Notes: generated from the letters alone by a model not told the origin. DNA of 64,000 bases from Mesorhizobium caraganae (GCF_016836705.1 NZ_JAFCGY010000011.1:1-64000); one strand, 5' to 3'. Numbered from the stretch's first letter, positions 44,537 through 53,060 are shown. Numbers and translations: made by a program.

Positions 44537-44839
44537 TTACCAGCGGGTCTTTTCGCCTGGGGCTGCCGGTTCGATGGCCAGCGCATGGACGCCGGCCTTC
44601 AGCTCCGCCGCCAGCAGTTCGTTGACGGCGCGGTGGCGGTCGATGCGGCTCATGCCGGCAAAGACGGGCGAGACGATGCGGACACGGAAATGCGTCTCGC
44701 CGGTGCCGTCATAGGCGCCGTGATGGTCGGAGCCGTGGTGATGGTGGCCGGCATGGAGATGACTTTCATTGACGATAACCAGCCGCTCCGGCGAAAATGC
44801 CTTGTTCAGCTTGTCTTCCATGGTCGCCTGTATGGACAT
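44537..44839 (-). CDS. BolA family protein with a His-rich insertion
   Basis: A 100-residue protein with the BolA fold: KLNKAFSPERLVIVNESHLHAGH, then a small loop, then ETHFRVRIVSPVFAGMSRIDRHRAVNELL. BolA proteins pair with monothiol glutaredoxins to handle iron-sulfur clusters. The loop between the two halves carries an extra His cluster (HHHHGSDHHG), longer than usual, which could add metal binding. It is divergent from a J-domain gene. Confidence 0.9.
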   Translation of the reverse strand: MSIQATMEDKLNKAFSPERLVIVNESHLHAGHHHHGSDHHGAYDGTGETHFRVRIVSPVFAGMSRIDRHRAVNELLAAELKAGVHALAIEPAAPGEKTRW

Positions 44840-45016
44840 CGCCGTTTCCCTTCACCATATCTGCAAGGCGTGGTCGGGAAATCGGGATCGATCTCGCCGG
44901 GCCGCCTCAAAAATCACCATTCGCCCTGCTTTATGCCGCGATTCAGCGGTTAGGGCGATCATCGCGGAAATGTCAATTCTTGTTTCGCACGTGCGAACAG
45001 CCCATAAATGGGTGAG

Positions 45017-45637
45017 ATGAAATCGTACCCCAAATATTTCGAGAAGATTCGGATCCGTCCCGAAAAGGACGCGGAGCTGAAGTCGCGCTCGCCAATCTGC
45101 CAGTGGGACGGCTGCAAGGAGGCCGGCACCCATCGCGCGCCGGTCGGTCGCATGAAGGAGGGCGAGTATTTTCAGTTCTGCTTCGACCACGTGCGCGAAT
45201 ACAACAAGGGTTTCAATTACTTCTCCGGCGTGCCGGATACCGAGATCGCCCGCTTCCAGAAGGAGGCGATGACCGGCCACCGGCCGACATGGAAGATGGG
45301 CCTCGCCGGCGCTTCGACGCGCTCCTCCCCCGATATGGCGCAGATGCGCTCCGGCCGCGCCGGCTATTACAACCGTATGCGCGACCCGTTCGACCTGTTC
45401 AAAGGCCCGAAAGACCCGCGCGAGGCGCGCGAACGCAAGGCCAAGCCGCTTGAGGCCAAGGCGCTGGAAACGCTTGGCCTTGATACAAAGGCGACTGGCA
45501 AGGACATCAAGGCGCGCTATAAGGAACTTGTGAAGCGCCACCATCCGGATGCGAATGGCGGCGACAGAGGTTCGGAAGACCGGTTCCGCGATGTGCTGCA
45601 GGCCTATCGCGTGCTCAAGCAGGCGGGTTTGTGCTGA
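45017..45637 (+). CDS. J-domain protein (DnaJ class)
   Basis: A 206-residue protein. The C-terminal part (about 150-206) is a J domain with the HPD motif in KRHHPDANGG, needed to stimulate DnaK. The N-terminal part has a Cys/His cluster (CQWDGCKEAGTHRAP and FQFCFDHVREYNKG) that looks like a small zinc-binding module. Starts at 45008 and 45017 are both possible; the latter is chosen because GGTGAG lies directly before it. It sits between bolA and the cobaltochelatase genes, an arrangement typical of Rhizobiales. Confidence 0.85.
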   Translation: MKSYPKYFEKIRIRPEKDAELKSRSPICQWDGCKEAGTHRAPVGRMKEGEYFQFCFDHVREYNKGFNYFSGVPDTEIARFQKEAMTGHRPTWKMGLAGASTRSSPDMAQMRSGRAGYYNRMRDPFDLFKGPKDPREARERKAKPLEAKALETLGLDTKATGKDIKARYKELVKRHHPDANGGDRGSEDRFRDVLQAYRVLKQAGLC

Positions 45638-45760
45638 GCGACCCAACGGTTCGTGTCGCTTTCCAACTTTCATAAGGGTGGAAAAGGCTCTAAGACCGCC
45701 CCCGGACAAAATCGATTGCCGGCGAAATCAGTCTTTTCGCCCGTGGAGACGTGGATAGAG

Positions 45761-46747
45761 ATGAACAAGGTCGATCGCGACATCGCCAATTTGCCGGACA
45801 CGACGGTGTCGGTGAAGGAAAAATTCGGCTTCGAGTCCAAGATGGTGGTGCCGGCCTATTCGGTAACCAGCGAGCATGTGCCGGACATCGATCCGGACTA
45901 TCTGTTCGACAAGGCGACGACGCTGGCGATCCTTGCCGGCTTTGCCTACAACCGCCGCGTCATGGTGTCTGGCTATCACGGCACCGGCAAGTCGACCCAC
46001 ATCGAACAGGTCGCCGCCCGCCTCAACTGGCCTTGCGTGCGCGTCAACCTCGACAGCCATGTCAGCCGTATCGACCTCGTCGGCAAGGACGCCATCGTCG
46101 TCAAGGACGGCTTGCAGATCACCGAATTCCGCGACGGAATCCTGCCCTGGGCCTACCAGCACAATGTCGCGCTGTGCTTCGACGAGTATGATGCCGGACG
46201 TCCCGACGTGATGTTCGTCATCCAGCGCGTGCTGGAATCGTCGGGCCGCCTGACGCTGCTCGACCAGAGCCGCGTCATCCGTCCGCATCCGGCCTTCCGG
46301 CTGTTTTCGACCGCCAACACGGTTGGCCTTGGCGACACCACCGGCCTCTATCACGGCACGCAGCAGATCAACCAGGCGCAGATGGACCGCTGGTCGATCG
46401 TCACCACACTGAACTATCTGCCGCACGACAATGAGGTGAACATCGTGCTGGCCAAGGCCAAGCACTATCGCGACGGCAAGGGCAAGGACATCGTCAACAA
46501 GATGGTACGCGTCGCCGACATGACGCGCTCGGCCTTCATCAATGGCGATCTGTCGACGGTGATGAGCCCGCGTACCGTCATCACCTGGGCCGAAAATGCC
46601 GAAATCTTCGGCAATATCGGCATGGCGTTCCGGCTGACCTTCCTCAACAAATGCGACGAGCTCGAACGTTCGGTGGTTGCCGAGTTCTACCAGCGCGCCT
46701 TTGGCGAGGATCTGCCTGAGAGCGCCGCCAACGTGGTGCTGGGGTAA
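45761..46747 (+). CDS. cobS: Cobaltochelatase subunit CobS
   Basis: A 328-residue AAA+ ATPase. Walker A GYHGTGKS is at 71-78, and Walker B is LCFDEYDAG near 145. Aerobic cobaltochelatase is made of CobN with the CobS and CobT motor subunits and inserts cobalt into hydrogenobyrinic acid diamide in vitamin B12 synthesis. The ATG at 45761 matches the known start MNKVDRDIANLPDTTVSV. cobT follows after an unusual short gene; cobN is not in the window. Confidence 0.95.
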   Translation: MNKVDRDIANLPDTTVSVKEKFGFESKMVVPAYSVTSEHVPDIDPDYLFDKATTLAILAGFAYNRRVMVSGYHGTGKSTHIEQVAARLNWPCVRVNLDSHVSRIDLVGKDAIVVKDGLQITEFRDGILPWAYQHNVALCFDEYDAGRPDVMFVIQRVLESSGRLTLLDQSRVIRPHPAFRLFSTANTVGLGDTTGLYHGTQQINQAQMDRWSIVTTLNYLPHDNEVNIVLAKAKHYRDGKGKDIVNKMVRVADMTRSAFINGDLSTVMSPRTVITWAENAEIFGNIGMAFRLTFLNKCDELERSVVAEFYQRAFGEDLPESAANVVLG

Positions 46748-46756
46748 CATCGCTCC

Positions 46757-47209
46757 ATGGGAACCGGTCGGACGTTCCTGTGGGGCTTCTCAATCCTCTG
46801 CTTTGGTCTCTCTCAGGCAGCTATGGCCCAGAACGAACCCTTCAAACCTGGGCAGACCTGGACCTATCACGGTGCGACGCCAATATCGTCGCGGGTGATC
46901 ATAGGCGCAGTCGACAATCTGAAAGGGGAAGATCAACCGATCGTGTCGATTTCAGTTACCGATGCGCCGATGCCGAATGACGGAAAGCCGCTGCAAACAG
47001 TTCCCCACCTCCCTTTAGCAGCTGACGTGCTTAGGAAGAGTGTGGTTGAGCTTGAGGGGATTAGACCAGTTCCCGACGGCTTCGGCCATGGATACAGTCT
47101 GTGGAGACAGGCATATGACAGTGGCAGGGGTGGCTACTTTACAATCCCGGTGCAAGAGATTGTCGGCATTCTGCGCACTCAGCTCACCCAGCAGCCGGCT
47201 GCGAAATAG
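46757..47209 (+). CDS. Hypothetical exported protein between cobS and cobT
   Basis: A 150-residue protein with a clear signal peptide (about 1-24, cut after AMAQ). The mature part is small and mostly beta-rich, with no Cys, no membrane segment and no recognised motif. It starts nine bases after cobS and ends nine bases before cobT, so it is in the operon. Base composition is somewhat richer in A and T than its neighbours. cobS and cobT are normally adjacent, so this looks like a recent insertion; a link to cobalamin synthesis is not established. Confidence 0.62.
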   Translation: MGTGRTFLWGFSILCFGLSQAAMAQNEPFKPGQTWTYHGATPISSRVIIGAVDNLKGEDQPIVSISVTDAPMPNDGKPLQTVPHLPLAADVLRKSVVELEGIRPVPDGFGHGYSLWRQAYDSGRGGYFTIPVQEIVGILRTQLTQQPAAK

Positions 47210-47218
47210 AGATAGATA

Positions 47219-49117
47219 ATGGCGGGTCCGGGCGACAACACGCGCAACAAGTCGAAAACGGGCTCTGAAGCCGACAGCTTCAAGCGCGCTGTGACCGTCT
47301 GCATGCGCGCCATTGCCGGCGACAAGGAGCTTGAGGTTGGCTTCGCCAAGGACCGGCCCGCCCTTGCCGGCAGCCGCGCCCGGTTGCCGGAACTGCCGAA
47401 GAAAGCGTCGAAAGAGGACATCGCGATTACCCGCGGTCTCGGTGATTCCATGGCCCTGAAGCGCGCCTGCCACGATCAGCGCATCCACACCAAGCTGGCG
47501 CCGGAAGGCAAACTGGCGCGCTCGATCTATGACGCCGTCGAGCAGGCCCGGGTCGAAGCGATCGGCAGCCGCGCCATGCTGGGCGTCGCCGACAATATCG
47601 GCTCGATGCTGGAGGACAAATACGCCAAGGCCAATCTCGTCGACGTCAAGGACAAGGCCGACGCGCCGATCGAGGAGGCGCTTGCGCTCATGGTGCGCGA
47701 GAAGCTGACCGGACGGCCGATTCCGAAGAGCGGCGAGCGGCTGGTCGAACTCTGGCGGCCCTGGGTCGAGGAGAAGGCCAAGGCCGATCTCGACGGACTG
47801 TCAGCCAAGCTCGGCGACCAGCAGGCCTTCGCCCGCGTCGTGCGCGATATGCTTGCGTCCATGGAGATGGCCGAGGAACTCGGCGACGACCAGGAGACCG
47901 AAGACTCCGAGGACAATGACGAGAACCAGCCGCAAGGCGAGGAGCAAAGCGAGGAGGGCGGCGAAGACGATTCCGGCTCCGAGCAGTCGCAGTCCGAGGA
48001 TGCTGAAGCGTCGGCGGACGACGAACAGTCCTCCGAGACGGAGGCGTCAGACGCCACCGCCGACGATTTGTCCGACGATGACGACGCGGACGCCGAAACG
48101 CCGGGCGAAGCGCGCCGCAACGACAATCCCTTCACCAATCTGCCGAAGGAAATCGACTACAAGGTCTTTACCACCGCCTTCGACGAGACGGTCGGTGCGG
48201 AAGAGCTGTGCGAGGAGGAAGAACTCGACCGGCTGCGCGCCTTCCTCGACAAGCAACTGGCCAATCTCTCCGGCGTCGTCGGCCGGCTCGCCAACCGGCT
48301 GCAGCGGCGCCTGATGGCGCAGCAGAACCGCTCCTGGGATTTCGACCTCGAGGAAGGCTATCTCGACCCGGCGCGCCTGGTGCGTGTCGTCATCGACCCG
48401 ATGCAGCCGCTGTCGTTCAAGCAGGAGCGCGATACCAAATTCCGCGACACGGTGGTGACGCTGGTGCTCGACAATTCGGGCTCGATGCGCGGCCGGCCGA
48501 TCACCGTTGCCGCGACCTGCGCCGACATTCTGGCGCGCACGCTGGAGCGCTGCGGCGTCTCGGTCGAGATTCTCGGCTTCACCACAAGGGCGTGGAAAGG
48601 CGGCCAGGCGCGCGAGAAGTGGCTGAAGGACGGCAAGCCGCCAAATCCCGGCCGGCTCAACGATCTGCGCCACATCATCTACAAATCTGCCGACCATCCG
48701 TGGCGGCGGGCCAGGCGCAATCTCGGCCTGATGATGCGCGAGGGCCTGCTCAAGGAAAACATCGACGGCGAGGCGTTGCTGTGGGCGCACAACCGGCTGA
48801 TCGCCCGGCCCGAACAGCGCAAGATCCTGATGATGATCTCGGACGGCGCGCCGGTCGACGATTCGACGCTGTCGGTCAATCCGGGCAATTATCTCGAGCG
48901 CCATCTGCGCGCCGTCATCGAGCTGATCGAGACACGCTCGCCGGTCGAGCTTTTGGCCATCGGCATCGGTCATGACGTCACCCGCTATTACCGGCGCGCC
49001 GTCACCATTGTCGATGCCGAGGAACTGGCCGGCGCCATGACCGAGCAGCTGGCCTCGCTGTTTGCCGAGGAAAACGCGCGCGACACGCGCCGCGGCGGCT
49101 ATCGGCGCGCCGGATGA
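47219..49117 (+). CDS. cobT: Cobaltochelatase subunit CobT
   Basis: A 632-residue protein. The N-terminal half is helical and ends in a highly acidic stretch (about 220-300, long runs of Glu, Asp and Ser). The C-terminal VWA domain has the metal-ion site LDNSGSMRG near 418. CobT binds CobS and together they drive CobN to insert cobalt into the corrin ring. Length and domain order fit the aerobic pathway. The next gene overlaps its stop by four bases. Confidence 0.95.
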   Translation: MAGPGDNTRNKSKTGSEADSFKRAVTVCMRAIAGDKELEVGFAKDRPALAGSRARLPELPKKASKEDIAITRGLGDSMALKRACHDQRIHTKLAPEGKLARSIYDAVEQARVEAIGSRAMLGVADNIGSMLEDKYAKANLVDVKDKADAPIEEALALMVREKLTGRPIPKSGERLVELWRPWVEEKAKADLDGLSAKLGDQQAFARVVRDMLASMEMAEELGDDQETEDSEDNDENQPQGEEQSEEGGEDDSGSEQSQSEDAEASADDEQSSETEASDATADDLSDDDDADAETPGEARRNDNPFTNLPKEIDYKVFTTAFDETVGAEELCEEEELDRLRAFLDKQLANLSGVVGRLANRLQRRLMAQQNRSWDFDLEEGYLDPARLVRVVIDPMQPLSFKQERDTKFRDTVVTLVLDNSGSMRGRPITVAATCADILARTLERCGVSVEILGFTTRAWKGGQAREKWLKDGKPPNPGRLNDLRHIIYKSADHPWRRARRNLGLMMREGLLKENIDGEALLWAHNRLIARPEQRKILMMISDGAPVDDSTLSVNPGNYLERHLRAVIELIETRSPVELLAIGIGHDVTRYYRRAVTIVDAEELAGAMTEQLASLFAEENARDTRRGGYRRAG

Positions 49118-50136
49118 TCTCCTTGCGCGGTGGCTTCAGGCAGACGCTCTTCGCCGCCACTGCCTTGTTTTGCATGGCTCTGCCGGCATTTGCTGCGGGA
49201 CGTACTCCGGTCGAGTCGGTCGAAGTCTCGGCACGCCCGATCAGCGCCTTCCATATAGGCGGCGCCGACAAACAGTTCGGTCCGCTGGAGTTCGTCGGCG
49301 GTCTTGAGATGACCTCGACGACGCGCGATTTCGGAGCGCTGTCGGCGTTTCGCTTCCTCAAACCTGGCGGCGATTTCATCGGCGTCGCCGATACAGGCTT
49401 CTGGTTTTTCGGCACCATAGCCCACGACGCCGACAAGCGGCCGTCCGGTATCCAGAATTTCCGCATGCAGCAGATGGTCGATGCCTCGGGCCGGCCGATC
49501 GACAAGAAATGGCAGGTCGACGCCGAAGGCCTGGCGGTCAAGGATGGCATCGCTACCGTCGGCTTCGAGCGCGACCAGCGCGTCGCCCAGTTCAAGATCG
49601 ACCCCGACAATATGAAGGCGCCGTTCAAGCAGCTGAATTTCCTGGTTCCAGCCCGGGAACTCAGGCAGAACCGCGGCTTCGAGACCGTCACCCACGCCAA
49701 TCCCTACGGCCAGCACGAGGGCGGGTTGGTCGTGGTTTCGGAAAAGAGCCTGGACAAGGCCGGCAACATCTATGCCGCCATCATCGAAGGGCCGCACAAG
49801 GGCGTCTTTACCGTCAAGCGCAATGGTGATTTCGATATCACCGACGGCGCCTTCCTGCCGGACGGCGACCTTCTGCTCTTGGAGCGCAGTTTCTCGATGG
49901 CTGGCGGGGTGAAGATGCGGCTCAGACGCATCTATGGCGAAAGCGTCGAGAAGGGCGCTGTCGCCGACGGACCGGTGCTGATGGAAGCCGATATGGGCTA
50001 TCAGATCGACAATATGGAAGGGCTCGACGTCTGGACCCGCGACGACGGTGCGGTGATGGTGTCGCTGATCTCGGACGACAACCACTCGATCCTGCAGCGC
50101 AACCTCTATCTGGAATTCATCCTGCACCAGGATTGA
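49114..50136 (+). CDS. Esterase-like activity of phytase family protein, exported
   Basis: A 340-residue protein with a signal peptide (about 1-27). The rest fits the phytase-like esterase domain (PF13449): it starts with GGLEMTSTTRDFGALSAFRFL and contains VDAEGLAVKDG and TVTHANPYGQHEGG, which suggest a beta-propeller. The catalytic role is not proven for the family. Translation is coupled to cobT by an ATGA overlap, as often seen in Rhizobiales, but a connection to cobalamin is not known. Confidence 0.82.
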   Translation: MISLRGGFRQTLFAATALFCMALPAFAAGRTPVESVEVSARPISAFHIGGADKQFGPLEFVGGLEMTSTTRDFGALSAFRFLKPGGDFIGVADTGFWFFGTIAHDADKRPSGIQNFRMQQMVDASGRPIDKKWQVDAEGLAVKDGIATVGFERDQRVAQFKIDPDNMKAPFKQLNFLVPARELRQNRGFETVTHANPYGQHEGGLVVVSEKSLDKAGNIYAAIIEGPHKGVFTVKRNGDFDITDGAFLPDGDLLLLERSFSMAGGVKMRLRRIYGESVEKGAVADGPVLMEADMGYQIDNMEGLDVWTRDDGAVMVSLISDDNHSILQRNLYLEFILHQD

Positions 50137-50222
50137 GCCGACCGGATTTCTGCTTTCCGTCTGCAACCATGCACGGTTTGGCAACGCCGAATCTGCAAAC
50201 TGCCGTGTAATCCCGTGCCGCG

Positions 50223-50315
50223 TCAGTTGCGATCCGGATGGCTGCGCGCCTTACGCTTGCCTTTCCGTTTGTCCCGCCGTTTCCAATCCCTGCCTGGCTT
50301 GAGCAGGCTGATCAT
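50223..50315 (-). CDS. Candidate 30-residue basic peptide
   Basis: A short frame starting ATG at 50315 encodes MISLLKPGRDW followed by an almost purely Lys/Arg stretch and ends SHPDRN. Over a third of residues are basic, so it could bind nucleic acid. The ribosome binding site is weak. It lies in a 244-bp gap that otherwise holds only the promoter of the next gene. Small basic peptides of this kind exist in Rhizobiales, but coding is unproven. Confidence 0.3.
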   Translation of the reverse strand: MISLLKPGRDWKRRDKRKGKRKARSHPDRN

Positions 50316-50343
50316 GCCGCTTTTGTGAAAATACTTTAGTCAC

Positions 50344-50379
50344 GACTTGACAATTTTTCGACATAGTAATACTCAAGTC
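50344..50379 (+). promoter_or_regulatory. Promoter and candidate operator of the ArsR/SRPBCC pair
   Basis: A consensus -35 TTGACA (50347-50352) is followed by AT-rich sequence with TAATAC 14 bases later. Around them GACTTGA (50344-50350) is repeated in inverse as TCAAGTC (50373-50379), ending just before the start codon at 50381. This fits an autoregulated ArsR-type repressor. Confidence 0.5.
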
Positions 50380-50380
50380 C

Positions 50381-50752
50381 ATGCTTGACTATTCCGAGAT
50401 CGACAGCATCCTGCGGGCTCTTGTCGAGCCCACCCGCCGCCAGATCCTGGAAAGGCTGACCCGCGGACCGGCGACCGTCAGCCAACTGGCGGAGCCGTTC
50501 GGCATGACCTTTGCCGCAGTGCTGCAGCATCTGCAGGCGCTGGAAGCCTGCGGGCTGATCCGCAGTGAAAAGATCGGGCGGGTGCGCACCTGCCGGATCG
50601 AACCGGGCGGGCTCGCTCCGCTCGCCGACTGGATCGCGGAACGCCGCATACCGGCGGAACGCCACCTTGACCGCCTTGGCCAGATCCTCGCCGAGACAGA
50701 CCCCAAAGACCAATCCCCCAAGAAGAACCAGGACAAGGATCAGAAGCAATGA
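50381..50752 (+). CDS. ArsR-family winged-helix regulator
   Basis: A 123-residue regulator with the ArsR pattern ILRALVEPTRRQILERLTRGPATVSQLAEPFGMT and a recognition helix around AVLQHLQALEACGL. No Cys-based metal motif is visible, so it likely does not sense metals. The C-terminal tail is charged and looks disordered. The stop codon overlaps the start of an SRPBCC gene. ArsR-SRPBCC pairs are widespread; the regulator usually represses the pair. The operator is probably the inverted repeat at 50344-50379. Confidence 0.88.
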   Translation: MLDYSEIDSILRALVEPTRRQILERLTRGPATVSQLAEPFGMTFAAVLQHLQALEACGLIRSEKIGRVRTCRIEPGGLAPLADWIAERRIPAERHLDRLGQILAETDPKDQSPKKNQDKDQKQ

Positions 50753-51225
50753 ACCAGACCGCCCCCGTAGACGACCACTCCGTCATCCACTCCACTTTCA
50801 CCATCGAGCGCACCTATCCGCAGTCACCGGCCAAGGTCTTTCATGCTTTTGCCGACAAGGCGACGGTGCGGCGCTGGCGCGTCGACGGCCACGGCTTCAC
50901 CATCGCTGAATTCAGCTTCGACTTCCGAGTCGGCGGCGCCGAGGTGTCTCGGTTCAGCTACCAGGGCGGCCCGGAGATCAGGCTCGACGCACAGTTTCAG
51001 GACATCGTTCCGGACAGGCGCATTGTGTTCTCCTACCGGATGGCAATCGGGCCGCAGCCAATGTCTGCGTCGCTGACCACCGTCGAGCTGTCGCCATCCG
51101 GCGAGGGCACTCGCCTGACTTTCACCGAACAGGGCGTGTTCTTCGATGGTGTCGATTCGGCGCAGGGCCGCGAAGAGGGCACGCGCGGCCTTTTGGAGGC
51201 TCTTGCCGCCGAACTGTCGAGATAG
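50749..51225 (+). CDS. SRPBCC-fold protein (AHSA1 type)
   Basis: A 158-residue protein of the START/SRPBCC superfamily, beginning FTIERTYPQSPAKVFHAFADKATVRRW, the AHSA1 signature. The fold binds hydrophobic ligands or partners in a central cavity. The function of these stand-alone members is not known. It is coupled to the ArsR-type gene by an ATGA overlap and shares its promoter. Confidence 0.88.
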   Translation: MNQTAPVDDHSVIHSTFTIERTYPQSPAKVFHAFADKATVRRWRVDGHGFTIAEFSFDFRVGGAEVSRFSYQGGPEIRLDAQFQDIVPDRRIVFSYRMAIGPQPMSASLTTVELSPSGEGTRLTFTEQGVFFDGVDSAQGREEGTRGLLEALAAELSR

Positions 51226-51282
51226 CTTCCATCCGCAGCGTGCGGATCCAAGCGATCTCCCGCCTGTTCTCACAGGCGGCCG

Positions 51283-51957
51283 CTAGAGCCGGTTGGTTGC
51301 GATCCAGATGACGTGGCGCGCGCCGCGCTTGCTATTGGCGCGCGTGTTTACCTCGTCCACGGCAAAACCCGCTTGCTTGAGCCGGCGCGTGAAGCCGCTG
51401 TCCGGCCCTTGCGACCATACCGCCAGCACACCGCCGGGCTTGAGCGCGGAGCGAGCGGCGGCGAGGCCGGCGGTGCCGTAGAGGGCGTCATTGCCCTTGT
51501 AGACGATGCCTTCGGGACCATTGTCGACGTCGAGCAGGATGGCGTCCCAGGCCGCCTTGTCGGATCTTATGATGTGTCCGACATCGGCCTCGCGGACGCT
51601 TACACGGGGATCGTCGAGACAGCCGGCAAACAGCGCTGCCAAAGGGCCGCGCGCCCACGCAATGACCGCCGGGACAAGCTCGGCGACTGTGATGCCTGCG
51701 TCGGCGCCAAGTTCGGCAAGCGCTGCGCGCAGCGTAAAGCCCATGCCGAGGCCGCCGATCAGGATTTTCGGTCGGCTGTGTCCGGCAATCCTGTCGCAGG
51801 ACAGTTTTGCCAGCTCTTCCTCGGAACCGCTGAGGCGGCTGTTCATCAGCTCGTTGGTGCCGAGCATGATCGAAAATTCAGTTCCGCGCTGCTTGAGGCG
51901 CAATTCCTGGCCGCCGTCCGGCGTTTTGGCCGAGTCGAGCTGGACCCAGGGGATCAC
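51283..51957 (-). CDS. Spermidine synthase-like methyltransferase-fold protein
   Basis: A 224-residue Rossmann-fold protein. The glycine motif ILIGGLGMGFTLRAAL and the acidic residue after the next strand (ITVAELVPAVIAW) resemble spermidine synthases; VREADVGHIIR and LLDVDNGPEGI continue the pattern. It lacks the N-terminal beta domain of true spermidine synthase, so the reaction is uncertain. It starts three bases after yhhQ on the same strand and should be part of the same transcript. Confidence 0.72.
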   Translation of the reverse strand: MIPWVQLDSAKTPDGGQELRLKQRGTEFSIMLGTNELMNSRLSGSEEELAKLSCDRIAGHSRPKILIGGLGMGFTLRAALAELGADAGITVAELVPAVIAWARGPLAALFAGCLDDPRVSVREADVGHIIRSDKAAWDAILLDVDNGPEGIVYKGNDALYGTAGLAAARSALKPGGVLAVWSQGPDSGFTRRLKQAGFAVDEVNTRANSKRGARHVIWIATNRL

Positions 51958-51960
51958 AAC

Positions 51961-52641
51961 CTAGACCGCTACGGCCGGCTGGCTCCAGCGAGCGGCGAGC
52001 AGCCGGTAGGGAATCAGCGCCACCACGGCGATGATCAGCTTCACCGAGAGGTCGCCGAGCGCCCAGGATACCCAGCGCATGGTCTCGACCGGCAGCACGC
52101 CCATCAGCGGCGCCGTCTCCAGCGCAAAGCCGTCGTTCGGGCCGGCAACGGCGAACGCGGCCGAAAAGGCGACGCTGAAGAACACCAGCGTGTCGAACAC
52201 CGAGCCGACCAGCGTGCCGACGATCGGCGCGCGCCACCAGCTCTGCCGGCGCAGCCGGTTGAACACGGTCACATCAAGCAATTGCGCGCACAGGAAGGCC
52301 GCACCGGAAGCCGCTGCAATGCGCACCAGCCGGTCGGCTGCGGTCTCGAATTCGATTAGCCCGTGGCGAAACAGGAAGGGCGGGACGAGGATCGAGCAGA
52401 TCACCGCGGTCATGAAGCCGACAAAGACGATGCGGCGCGCCACGGTCGGGCCGTAGCGGCGGTTGGCAAGGTCGGTGACCAGGAAGGAGAAGGGGTAGGT
52501 GAAGGCGCCCCAGGTCAGGATGTCGGCCAGCGACAGGCCGCCGACCTGGCCCTGCATCGGGAACTGCACGAGAATGTTCGATGCCACGACGACAAGCGCC
52601 ATGGCGGCCACAAAGGGCAGATATCGCGAGAAGGAAGTCAT
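51961..52641 (-). CDS. yhhQ: Queuosine precursor transporter YhhQ (VUT family)
   Basis: A 226-residue membrane protein with about six helices. Family features are LPFVAAMALVVVASNILVQ, FLVTDLANRRYGPTVARR, the loop FNRLRRQSWWRAPIVGTLVGS and FDTLVFFSVAF. Members import the 7-deazapurine precursor of queuosine (preQ0 or preQ1). The ATG at 52641 follows an A-rich leader, and that leader fits a preQ1-I riboswitch (52639-52673). The downstream methyltransferase-fold gene is in the same operon. Confidence 0.88.
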   Translation of the reverse strand: MTSFSRYLPFVAAMALVVVASNILVQFPMQGQVGGLSLADILTWGAFTYPFSFLVTDLANRRYGPTVARRIVFVGFMTAVICSILVPPFLFRHGLIEFETAADRLVRIAAASGAAFLCAQLLDVTVFNRLRRQSWWRAPIVGTLVGSVFDTLVFFSVAFSAAFAVAGPNDGFALETAPLMGVLPVETMRWVSWALGDLSVKLIIAVVALIPYRLLAARWSQPAVAV

Positions 52642-52673
52642 TTTTTTATCCTGGGTAATGGAACCAGCCAGGC
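52639..52673 (-). promoter_or_regulatory. Candidate preQ1-I riboswitch overlapping the yhhQ start codon
   Basis: On the minus strand CTGG (52667-52664) pairs with CCAG (52654-52651) to form stem P1. The loop begins TTC as in known preQ1-I aptamers, the strand before P1' reads ACCC, and ATAAAAAA follows P1 exactly as in that class. Loop bases CATT (52660-52657) can pair with AATG (52642-52639), which includes the start codon, completing an H-type pseudoknot. An alternative P1, CCTGG with CCAGG, is also possible. The gene imports a queuosine precursor, the expected target. Confidence 0.6.
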
Positions 52674-52709
52674 GCTATCCGAAATGCGGATCGCGCTGCC
52701 TTGCAAGTT

Positions 52710-52737
52710 TTGAGCATCGGATCGCTCCGATGCTCAA
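52710..52737. terminator. Perfect hairpin between rpmB and yhhQ
   Basis: TTGAGCATCGG (52710-52720) pairs with CCGATGCTCAA (52727-52737) around ATCGCT. It lies 26 bp past the rpmB stop and may end that transcript; no T tract follows on the minus strand. Confidence 0.5.
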
Positions 52738-52763
52738 GGCGGTCGTCCCCCGCCTTAAAGTCT

Positions 52764-53060
52764 TCAAGCGGCGGGCTGGTCGGCCAGCTTCTTGGCGATC
52801 TGCTTCTTCAAGAGGCGCGCACGCTGCGACAATTCCTTGGCGTCGGCCTTGGCCAGGAAGGCATCGAGGCCACCGCGATGCTCGACCGAACGCAGCGCGT
52901 TGGCCGAAATGCGCAGGCGCACATTCTGGTTCAGCGCTTCCGAAATCAGCGTCACATTGACGAGGTTCGGCAGGAAGCGGCGCTTGGTCTTGTTGTTGGC
53001 GTGGCTCACATTGTTGCCGGTCTGGACTGCCTTGGCAGTGAGTTCGCAGGTACGGGACAT
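52764..53060 (-). CDS. rpmB: 50S ribosomal protein L28
   Basis: A 98-residue basic protein beginning MSRTCELTAKAVQTGNNVSHANNKTKRRFLPNLV in pattern, the standard alphaproteobacterial L28. It is part of the large ribosomal subunit. It stands alone on this strand, with its own promoter region opposite the DUF3108 gene, and is followed by a perfect hairpin. Confidence 0.97.
   Translation of the reverse strand: MSRTCELTAKAVQTGNNVSHANNKTKRRFLPNLVNVTLISEALNQNVRLRISANALRSVEHRGGLDAFLAKADAKELSQRARLLKKQIAKKLADQPAA

Noticed and set aside
45638..45760. Cobalamin riboswitch upstream of cobS
   Set aside because: The leader is 123 bases and has neither the B12-box nor the extended stems such a riboswitch needs.
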